A stretch of DNA of 64,000 bases from Prostheceraeus crozeri (taxonomy: Eukaryota > Platyhelminthes > Polycladida > Euryleptidae). Made by a program: the position numbers and the translations under genes. The DNA lies in assembly GCA_907163375.1 (NCBI GenBank), contig CAJQUW010007735.1, positions 233,501 to 297,500 on the forward strand, read 5' to 3'. Below the pieces are notes generated by a model. It was not told the DNA's origin. It saw only the letters and a list, made by a program, of their open reading frames with translations, and searched no databases. Positions 39,701 through 51,700 of this stretch are shown here, piece by piece. The number at the start of each line of letters is the position of its first letter. The stretch's first letter is position 1.

Positions 39701-42700
39701 GTGATGTCATATGATGAATTCAGAATTATATACTACATTAGTAAACATGATACAATTTCATTTTTTCCAATTCGATGTTATTAATCAGTAATGTAATTAA
39801 CGTATGATTATTCTGAAATTGCCACCATATTATAAATATTGCACACAACATAATCTCGGAGACATCACTGTATGAACATTGTATTTTTATTGTAAAATCA
39901 TTATTACGATAAAATTGATCTGATACATGTTTTCAAAATTGTTCTGTATCATCGACTCTCACACCTCGCTTTCACTTTCCCTGAATATTATATAAGAAAT
40001 CTGAAAAAATTTGAAAATTCCTCGAGCACACACTAGTATGCGATGATAATGCCATTCTATTTGCATTACAGTTTTCGACAGCATCTACATGGAAAAAAAG
40101 AACGTCAACGCTTATTGGTTAGAGATAGAGTAAGACGACACCGAGAAAGACAAAGATGGCGGAGTATGGTTCTACAAGTACTTAACGAAGGTATAGAGAG
40201 ACAGGGTTCTGGAGAGGAAGTTGGCAGGAATTTGGAAGTAGGTCATGAAGTTGAACGAGGGCATGATGAGGAAAGTCATGCAACGGACAGTGAGGTTGGA
40301 CGAGGTCATGTTGGGTCTGGGTATGAAGAAAACGATGATATGCAAGCAACGGATGATGAGGTTGAGCGAGGTCATGTTGGGTCTGGGTATGAAGAAAACG
40401 ATGATATGCAAGCAACGGATGATGAGGTTGGACGAGGTCATGTGGAGTCTGGGTATGAAGAAAACGATGATATGCAAGCAACGGATGATGAGGTTGGACG
40501 AGGTCATGTGGGGTCTGGGTATGAAGAAAACGATGATATGCAAGCAACGGATGATGAGGTTGGACGAGGTCATGTGGGGTCTGGGTATGAAGATGTCGCT
40601 ACAACGGATGAACTGGTCGATAATCGAGTGGCTGTCAATCTTCTACCTAGAAGTGGTAGGCCACCAACATCAGCTCCTCTAGACTTGCCTTTATATGAGG
40701 GAAGTAGTATTTCAGAAATGGAGAGTGCTGTTCTCATATTATATTATATAATGGAATCTGAAACAAAGAAAGCGTTGATTCACTTCTAAATTTGATTAGA
40801 TTACTCTGTCCTAGTGGTAGCCGTGTTATTAGTTCAAAGTACAATTTGTTCAAACTACTAAGACAGCAGGACTTCGTCACATATCATAGATTCTGCCCCT
40901 CATGCTTCAAATATATTGGCAATCTGGAGAGTGTTAGGCATGTTCGGTCGTGTGATGAATGCAATCAGAACCTCCCAAGCAGTGAACAAAATCTCGATGG
41001 TACTTTTGTTGAATTTAACATAGCCAGTCAACTTGAAGATCTGCTCAACCGATTCCCTCACTTGACAGATGAACAGTTGCGGTCGACAAGACTTAGAGAT
41101 GATGCAGTGATACGAAGCTTGCTCGATGGAGAGCGTCACAAAGAGTTTATTTTGAATCATAGTGGGGATGAGGCTATTCATTTGTCGTATACATGGGGTA
41201 TGGATGCTTTACAGTTTTTCAGGACATCTAAGTACCAAGCGACCCCTGTTTATCTGAAGATCAACGAATTCCCTAACAAAGTGAAAAAAAATGAAATTTT
41301 GTGTCTTGGCATTTGGTACGGAACAGAAAAGACTGTTTCTAAGTGCTTTTTGCAACCGCTGATAAATAGTTTGAATGGACTAGTGGATCCAGGCATTAGG
41401 TGGAAGGATCATTCCGTACGTTTTCACCCAATACTGGGTTGCTTTGATGCAGTGCAAAAAGCCGATTTGCAGTGCATTCACCAATTCAACGGATCATTCG
41501 GGTGTGGAGCATGCCACCATACTGGCAAACGTATTAGGAAAGGACGGGGATTCACTAACGTCTATCCGTTTACCGAAGACCCTCATCCATTACGAACGAT
41601 GGCAGAAACATTGTTAATCGCCAATCACGTGCGAAATGGCGATGGTACCCATATCGATGGTGTGCTCGGTAAAAGTTGTCTCTTTTCCTTATCGGGATTT
41701 GATTACATCGCTGACGCTCCACCTGACCCATTGCATCAGCTACATCTTGGAGTTATGAAACGTATGTTGAGTTTGTGGCTAGACCGCGAAAACAATGGGC
41801 AACCTTGGTATATTGGTGATAGGATCAATGAAATAGATGATAAAATAGCCACCATCTTGATTTCAAATGAAATGTACCTATCATTCCTGATTTAAGTAAG
41901 TTTTGGAAAGAGACAAAACGATTGGTGATATTGATCAAACAATAAGTCAAACTTCATGAAACACACTTAAAAATTAACTGTTAATGCACTCTGCTATTTT
42001 TCATGCGGCACAAGTTTGCGTTTTGGATGGGTTATGATAGATATTAAAAAATAGAGCAGATGTAGGAATATGGTTATATATTAGGATAGAAGAATCGATG
42101 GCAAAGTAAGATTTTCTGAAATTACTAAAACTTCTTTGACACTTATCGTTTTGGCTCTTTCCGAAACTTTTTTGAGAGACTTTATCTATAAATGAAGCCC
42201 GACAAATATTGTAATATTACTGAATGTTGACCCGATAAAAGTACCATTTTTCGTGAACTACCCTTAATTAAATAATCATTTGTGAAGCCTACTGAATTAT
42301 GCATTGAAGCTTACGTACTTGTATACATTATGTATTGACATGTCCTTTTTTTCAACATCACACATATTGTCGGAAACTCGGAATATATTTTGAGAAAGAA
42401 CGGACTAACACTGACAATGACATTTAGCAAGAATCTAAAAGTAAACTGTATTATTATCAATTTTTGACCTGAGATATTGTCTTTCACTTAGTACTACAAT
42501 ACATACGAAATTTTATAAAACGTTCTCTGTTTTATTTCTTTGTTGTTAATTTCATATCAAACTGTGAAACAAATTTTGGTTGCAATAATATCAATATGGT
42601 GGCAATTTCTTAGGATTTCACTTGGTCAAAAACATATCCTCTATAAAGTGCATGCCAATTTCATTAAACATCTCATGCTGAATTGAATGTCTGCATTGTT

Positions 42701-45700
42701 TATTTTCAGATAATTTTTTGTTCCTACGGTTCATTGTATAAGCTAAGCAATTTTTTTACGAGTGGGTACGTCTGATGTGTTATGACAAAAAGTAATTACA
42801 CGTATCTCATTTCTTATCTCAGCAGACTATATTCTCACTTTTGTAGAGACTTTTTCCTTCAAGTTAGGATATTTCATGTTATCAAAGTATTGGTATAGAT
42901 CGTTACATTTTCATACCTTTTCATGCGAACATGGTGTGAATGATAATCCGGTATACTATGATTCATACCATGCTTTATACTATGAGAGCCTGAGCCGTGT
43001 ACATGAGCAGAACCTACATGCCGGTACTCATTCATACAATGTCTCATAGTCTATTTGCACGTACACTGCTTCATGGTATGCATGGCTATGGTATGATTCA
43101 TACATATGAAGGGGTATGTATGTACATACAGCGTTACATTTTCATACCCTTTCATACTATGAATCATGCATATGATTTATACACGGTTTCATAGTATGCT
43201 TCATAGACTGTTTATACATACCCTGTTAATTCATGCCCTGTTTCATAGTATGTTTCATAGTCTGTTAATACATACCCTGATGGTTCATACCCTGTTTCAT
43301 AGTATGGATAGCTAGGGTATGATTCATACGTATGAAGGGGTATGTATGTACATACAGCGTTACATTTTCATACCCTTTCATACTATGCTTCATACTATGA
43401 CTCATACATATGATTCATACACTGTTTCATACGTATGTTTCATACTATGATTCATACCAGTTTTTTCTGTACGGGCTTACAATAACGGTCTGTCGTAGAG
43501 CATTGAATATCTAAAGAGAATGACAACTATTAAGTCAATACAAGACACCAACACCCCTGCTTCCCCGACCGCACTCGTGTTTTCAGGCGAGCGCGGTCGG
43601 GGAATCAAGGGTGTTGGTGCATTTTATTGACTTGAATGGTTGTCATACTCTTTAGATGTACATGAACTAGTGTTACACAATGATTAAGACAGCAATTGAA
43701 AATACTATTTCTTCTTTTGAATCTGTTTGCAATCGCAAGCTTTCTTCTGCAACTAATGGTTAATAGAATTCATCTCTTTCTCGTTTGTTCTTCATCTGAT
43801 ACTGTACTTCATTTAATAATACAATCTGGAATAAAATACAACAATCACTACTTCACCCACTGATTAATGGATATACAGCATAATACTGCAGGCAGTGTAT
43901 CATCAACAGGTATTCGTCCAGTTACGTTTCGACCCTTGACCCAAATACTCAGACCCAGACCAGCGGGTTCCCAGGTAATGATTCGCATGCCAGACATCAT
44001 GCAAATGCTGCATTACATGTAGATGCATCATGCTTTTCCCTATATGTAAATATAGAATCAGCATCTACACAAGTCATTCATAACTCCATCATCGGAATCT
44101 TCGCACTTCAGCAATGAAAGCTCTTTCATCTCCTGTCCCTTCAGGTACGCTGACCGTCGTGCGCTCTCTCGCTTTATCGCCCCAATCACGAAGATACACA
44201 TATCGCTTCCAACAGTGGCGTAGCAGACCACCTCAGATGAGGTAATCTGAGTCCAATGAAAGAACCGGGAAAAGAACGTAGGCCTACATGTAAATTCCAA
44301 GTCAATTTTTAGTCCTTTAGGCGCATTGCTCAAAATATATTTTTTATTATTATAATTTAAAGAGCAAAATCAATTTTCATAACAACTCCATTTCCACTTA
44401 TAGTCATTACCAAAAACAATACAGGTAAATCATAACACTATAACCTGATGTATTTACTTACGATATAACAACTTTACTTGACGATCTTTCATTGAAGCAA
44501 ACTTGTCGATAATTGTGTCAACGAACGAACACTCTCCTGATAAGTGTTTGAGAAGAGAAGTTTCGATGCTTAAAAATACCAGTTGTTTCATGCGTTCTTG
44601 AGTCATGGTGAAACGCAGGTAGGTCTTGATTCGCCGAAGCACACTGAAGGTTCTTTCACATGTCACCGATGTTAGAGCAATTGTTTGTGAAGCCATTAAT
44701 GCTTTAGAGACAAGAGGTAGAGCGTCACACAAATCCAAGGAATGCATTTGTTTAAGAAGGGTAGAAGGATCATTTGCTTCTCCAAGTGCCACTCGCAAAT
44801 CTGAATCAGTGAATAGAATGTGTAATTCGTTGCGCAACTTCTCTTCTTCTTCTTGAACTAAGTCCGGGTGATGTTTCTTCAGTTCATTCACAAGTCGTAC
44901 AACTTCAAATGCATCAGCTTTCAGTACATCAAATCTCGATGGCTGAAATAGTTTTATCCACTGAAGACTTTCGATGTTTTCAAATCGTTGGTCTAACTGA
45001 AAAATTAGTGTATCGATGATTTCGTACATTAATCGCTTAAGTTTATCCTTCTCAAATTGGGATGACGAAGATGATGGCTTAGGCCTACTTGGAGTGTAAC
45101 CGCTGTCAAGGAGATGTTGCTCGTTGATTTGTGGGACTCTCTTTTCATGATTAAAAAAGTAAGGCTCATATTGCTTCGCTTCCTCGACGAACGTTTGAAA
45201 GGAAACTTCAGAGCGTAGTTCACACAAGTTTGCACGATAGTCTGCTACCTTCGAAGATATTTCAGCTGGATCAATCATCACACCTTGAAGTTTCTTTGTC
45301 ATCATGTCGGATAATGCGAAAACTTTACGAAAAAAGAATAAGAGAAACACATTCTCACAATTTCCCAATTGATATCGCAATCCTTTCGCTTCAGCGCGGG
45401 TGTAGCAATCAATTGAGCAAGCAGAGGACTCCGAAGAAATATTTTCTAAAACATTGAAAATTTCACAATACTTAGAAGAAATAGCACAGACAGATTTTCC
45501 TCTCGTCAACCAACGCGTAGTTGACGCAAGAGGCAATGGACTGGATAACATAGAAGCACGTTTTCGTGAAGCGCGAAAAAATGTTGTCAAATTTTGCAAA
45601 AATCCGAAAAATATTGATACCAACGGAATATTCTTACTGACACTTTGTGCTACTAATGCCCATTTGTGTGCATAACAATGAACGAAGTTTGCTGAGGGCC

Positions 45701-48700
45701 AAATCTCCTTGATCTTAGTTTGCACTGAATTGTGCTTACCCATCATGTTACTTGCACCGTCGTATGACTGGCCGATCACTGAAGTATTTTTGGTTACACC
45801 AACGGACTCAAGACTTTCACATATTACACAGGCAAGATTGTTAGCTGATCTGTCTGCTGACACATTGACAAGGTCAATCAGATGTTCGAAGACCGATCCA
45901 TTGTGAACAAGTCGGACACTGACAGCCATTTGACTTGTATTTGAAATGTCCGTTGTATCGTCAGCAATTATAGATATAAAAGGAGCACCTTTGATTCGAT
46001 TCTCGATTTCACCGCGAACCTGATCATACAAACACTTAATCAAGTCGTTTTGAATATCAGGTGATAATCCTGAAAATGGGAGACTGTGATCAGGAGAGAC
46101 ACAATTTTTAATCAGCGGATCAGAACTAAATTCACTGAGGAGCTTAATCAATTCAATGAAATTTCCACGATTTGGACTGTCAGTGCTCTCTGAATGACCT
46201 CTAAAAGAAAGGCCTTGGCGAACAAGGAAAAGAGCGGCTTTGATATGATGTCGCATCATTTCTCTGTTCTTCCTCACTTCCTCGTTGTGCATATTTCTCA
46301 AAGTTTTGAACTCCTCATTTAACATTTCATCGATCCTTACTTTGCCAATAAGTTTAAGAGAGGTGATCGCGGCCAGATGCGTAGGAGATTTTATATGTCT
46401 CTTCACATGATTAGAGAAATTCGCCAAGTCGAGTAATCCTCTCGTCGATGAAAACACTGTCGTTTTTGGTTTAAAGATAAGGCACGGAAAGCAGAAAAGT
46501 GTCTTTCTAATGGGGCAACCAGTCAGCCATTCGTATTTTTGATATTGCACACTAAGATTGCACTTTCTCCTTCCTTCAAAGGTGAAAATCGGCTTATCTC
46601 TTCCTTTAGTTTTTAGTTCTATTTTCTTTGCGTAGGATAAAGGAGAATTTTGTAAATTTATCAATTCCTCGACAGTTGCCATGAGTATTCTCCGTTATAA
46701 GTAGCGATGTAATTGAGTAATAGCGAAGACCGGAGAGGGTGGTTACACTCTGCTAGCAGATATTGATTCTAGAATATCAGACAGCAGACACATGGCAGGA
46801 GGGCGACGCAGAGAGGAGACGTATCATTACAATGTTTGCTGCATCCAGACCAATCAGAGGCGCGCTATTGATAACTCTACTGCTGTACAGGTGTGATTCT
46901 GTCGCGAGATAGAATACTCGTATCTCTCCGCCTGTGTTAAAGAAGTTTTGTGAATTGGAAAACGGAAACATCGAACAAGATTATATGACCTTCATGTTAA
47001 TCAAAATCCTATCATCACATATTTGTAATTTCATTTTCGTTTGTAAATTCCGGTGTATTCTCAGATTATAAGAATACTATAGGCGCTACGCCCCTGGCTT
47101 CCAAAGTCACGCGCCGTGATACATTGTCACACTTTAGTGACACGCTGTGTCCAAAGTCACTTAGATGTGCGTCATTATGCGCATCATGGCAGCGTCATCC
47201 GATGAAGTGACCGAGCGTTAACGAGGGCGATGAGGTTGTGTAGACAGATGAGTTCTTCATGTAGATAAGCAGGCACCACATACAGAATGCACTTGTTGGC
47301 AATAGTTACTACGCATTGGTTCTCGCATGAATTTGGGGTCATTCAAGTTCTTTCAGTAGTTAAGATGCTGTCTCGTATAGTTGTTGACATTTGAAGCAGT
47401 ACATTGTCACCGCATGTTGCTCTTTTCAACTAATATCAATTCAATAGCTACATTGACAAAGGGACAAGTTTTACGCATTTTCATTTTTATGCAGTTTTTC
47501 TGACAGTTTTAAAATAATGTTCTAAAACTGCTTTTGTGACCTGGTTTTTAAAATGGTTGTATAATCGTTTGCATATTGTTTCAAAACCCTCTTTCCAAAA
47601 TTGGTTCCAAAACTGTGCTTTTTAAACATGAATTATTGCATTATAAAGATGGTCGTTGATCTCCGTACTTAAACATATTTTCATCCACGACCTGCTGGAG
47701 AGGCCAATGCGAATGGTTAGAACACCACCAAGAAGTACAGTCGAAGCTGATAAATAGAAGGAGAGCATGATGTAGGCACTCACCTTAGTAGACTTATGAA
47801 AAACATGGTGTCGACTTTAAGATGCTCTATTTCGCAACTTTTATGTTGACGATTGATCTAGTCTAAGTTATTGAATTGAAAAGACGCGTTGTCAAGTGCT
47901 GGAAAAATATAGATTCAAATATATCATCTATCTTGTTTAAAACACAGAAAACAGTACGTTGAACATAAGTAGCAGAATCCAGTTATGCGTGCATTAAATT
48001 GGGCAATTGTGATATTAATATTTCAAACTGTGAAAGGTGTTCTAATCCTTAGAATTCATCAGCAATAGAGTATGAAGAGTTGAAGTTTTACCTTCATGCA
48101 ATCAACAATAACGAGAGCTGTTTGCGTTTTCAATTGAAACATTCGAAAACGGCTGTGTGATTCCCATGCTTCGTTCTTTACCGTTCATCGATCGTGCCCC
48201 AACTTAATTTCTCCTACAGTGCCTCGACCTTCAGTCAATTTTCATTTTTATCAAATTGTGATAAGCGATCCAGCTGGCTCCAATCAATGTAAAATAATAA
48301 TAACGATTGTGGCCATACAATGTAAACATGAAATTACGTAAACCATTATTTACACGGGCCATTGTGCCAGCTTATCATTTTCATAACAATAAAATCAAGG
48401 CTGTGATGGATTATCGGCTGATTAATGGATATGGGGACGATGGGGTCACATTAGGTCATAATCACGCCTTTGAGTTCATCTGAAACAAAATAAAATTTGA
48501 ATGCTGCTTTGAGACATTGTGTATATTTTACTTTTTTGTAAATGTGCTTAATCTTGTAATTGTTATAGTGGTCTAAGGTGTAATTCAGACGAGGTATCTT
48601 AGTTACATTGTTAAAATGTTGTGGTGTGAGAAAATCTAAGTATAAGTAGATAAGAACAATGTTGATAATTTTGTCGTAATGTCCAATGGCTTCCTTAATT

Positions 48701-51700
48701 AAAGACGATTCATGACATTTCTTAGGAAATATCCTCTTTTAAGCCTTTATTAGATGGCTTATTGTGGTATTAAAGTAGGGTTGTTACAGAAGACTTATAG
48801 ATATGTACAGTAGATAAGATTACATTTCGAGATAAACCGGCACAGTATAGAACAAGTTATTCAGCTGTTCTACACCGCGGGTCTATTGTGTGCTAGATGT
48901 CCCTTGGATACGATTCAGCTCTTCTACACCACGGGTCTAATGTGTTAGAGATCCCTTGGATACGCCCTCAGTCTTTTGAACAAGAAAGTTAACTCAATTA
49001 TTTCGGCAAATGTCGATGCATCCAACCTCAGCCACATGATTTGGCCACAGTTTAGCAACGATTGCACAAGTCAATGCTGTCTCAAAGTTTAAAAGGCAAA
49101 AAAGGTAAAATGATCAGCAAGTGCGGCTAATACAACGTCAGTAAACGCGGATTTTACCACGATTGTAAAAGATACAAGCATTTATATTTACATGTAATTT
49201 GTTTGTAGATGTGACCGCCATGTACTGCCTAATCAAGTAATCATGATAAAAATTATCTGTCAATACCCATTTGTCGGTCTCCATGCAGACATTTGACTTT
49301 TCAATGTGCCGATAACAGATGCCAAAAATTGATTGATAGAAAAACAAATATCGGCCGATAAATCGGCACTACCGATATAATGGTTGATACCATTACTTAT
49401 ACACATTCAATACAGTATTGAACAAAAATGATGTTTTACTCCATCGCATGTTGACAGCAAAGCAGCGCCTCAATTTAAATATTTGAAACCAAAATGGAAA
49501 CGTTGATGCGCATGTACGTAATTTGTTATGCCCAAACCATGTTTTATTGTGGACTTGTAGTATACCTGTTATTGACGTATAACATTAGTGTTCCTGCTAA
49601 AATTATGTCTTGAAGGGATAGAAGATAAAATAATAGTTGGATAAGGAAATGAAAATTCAAATGATGTGTTTTATTTAATTTGTAGTTATACTTGATGATG
49701 GATTTAAATCTTAATAATTTAATAATGCAAATATACATGTGCATGTTCAGACCCATCAACTTGCTTAATGTAGTGATCTAATGCAAAATGGGAGTAGCAC
49801 TCAGCATAAATACATAATTATTATTATAATATTATTATCGGGAAAATGATTAACTAATGACAACATTTTGTCCTTTCCTCTAAATATTTAAATTTAAAAA
49901 AAATAAATATATATATAAGTAAACATAATGTTTGCTAGATCCTCATCCAATTTTGATAGTCCTTACGAAAACTGATCTAGCTCTCAAATTTATACAAAAT
50001 GATCTCAATTTTTCTACAAAAATTACGAGCACTAATTTTGCTTTTACACAGACAAACCAGAAGTATAGACGGTGTGTCAGTCTCAACATTGGGCAAAAAC
50101 TGAACACCCTTGTATGTTGGATTCATTCTCACAAACTTCACTCTCAAATCCTTTGAGCGTTCCGTCACCACTCTCCTATGGCATATAATTTTTCCAAGAT
50201 GCGAAGAATTTTGCGGAATGGGACTGTAACCAACCAAGTAGCATTGTTGTAAAGGAAACATCAAATACGCACACACACACACACAATAGATTGTTAGCAG
50301 AAGTATGTCATAAGCTGCATATTATACAATAGTAATCTTAAAAATGTACATTCTCAGTAATTTTTTCTAAATTAATTTATTCTTAGCAAGTCTCTGATTC
50401 ACGAATGAGTTAGAATGCTATGTGATCTGCAGCAATTCTGACAATAGATCAAATTCTATTTAAGAATTCTAATTCAATGAATAAATCAATTTAAGAACTT
50501 ATCAAATTTTGAATCAGCGAAGACAGTGAGGAAAGAATGAATAGGTGTCCTCAATACCTGTGAAGTAATGAATGGATTTTTCCATCTTAGTGCGCTGTCA
50601 ACTGAGATTGTGTGAACATCTCCTATATAGTTTTTAAGTGAAGAAGGCTAACGAATGCCTTTCATCGATCATTTATTGCACAATAGCTTAACTTCTGCCT
50701 CCGTCAGGCTAAGATGACAAATCTAGATGCTGTTCATAATGGCTTTCGTAATGGATAACATTTTCGTCGTGGACAATTCAACGTGCATACTCGATAGGAC
50801 GCTTTCAGTCACTGACCGTGTCTGGTGCTGAAGAGCATCTTAATCTACGCAGCATTAAATGCATCCAGTGACGAACGAAATCGCATTAAGTTTTAAGTGG
50901 TACACTTTGCACTCCTAAATAATGCTACTGAGCAGCTACCGTGCAGTTGCAGTAATGTTGCTAAGGTTGAAAATGTGACAAAAACGAAATGTTATATTGT
51001 GTTTACCCCGGCGCATTACATGATTATCAAATTGCTGTATTCCGATCGGGTGGGTCGTATGATTGTTTTTCGAGACTGGGGAGTGGGAAATATTCGAGTA
51101 AATGCTGCAATCTATTGTAAAATATACTTATCAGTTCAACATTGTACTACACCTTTAAACTGTTCTGTGATGAATGGTTTTGAGTCTTAAGAGTATTTTT
51201 GTCAGATACTCTCTCACCGACATGTTCTTAGAAATTCCGTCATTTACTATATTTATTTAAGTTATTGTATATTTTTCAGTGTGTAATGTTTCTATAATCA
51301 AGATCGATTACAGCCTCATGCTATTTCAAAGACAATTGAAAGCATTTTCATTCCATGCCAACTCATTCTTTCTTTTTAAAGCTGACCAAGATACTTATGA
51401 CCTTCATTGGGTAGCGGAAACAATTCCCACCCGATGCCTTTTCATGTCATGCAGGTGATTCACGCATGTGACGCATGTGGAGCTCCATCCAATTATTCAT
51501 TGCTCAATGAAATATTTCCCACAGACATTAGAGAGGCGTACGCGTGCACCTTGATGCAAACCTTATTCTGTCAACACATTAGAATATAAAAGCCCATGAC
51601 CTCGATAAGTGGTCGAATTGACGAATCGAAATGCATGTTTTCCTGGCATTGTTTTAAAATCAAGCGGGTCACTCCTTCACTTTATTAGCCTTCGTACAGT

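Larger units (their letters stand above)
38711..43475 (+). mobile_element. TNP2-type (CACTA/EnSpm-related) DNA transposon with CCCGTACAG ends, 4765 bp
   Basis: The left end CCCGTACAGAAATAAA and the right end read inward, CCCGTACAGAAAAAAC, continue with TGGTATGAA.CATAGTATGAA, giving imperfect repeats of about 38 bp. CT stands directly outside each end, consistent with a 2-bp duplication. The interior + strand encodes a TNP2/Transposase_21-like protein. Both subterminal regions are dense in the inverted words CATACTATG/CATAGTATG, like the repeat arrays bound by CACTA accessory proteins. The ends are not CACTA/G, so the family is uncertain. No C-terminal third of the transposase is visible, so the copy may be defective. 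Confidence 0.78.

Noticed and set aside
40172..40573. Repeat-rich frames antisense and in another phase to the acidic-repeat ORF
   Set aside because: Shadows of the 66-bp coding array; the sense frame joins sensibly to the TNP2-like core, these do not.
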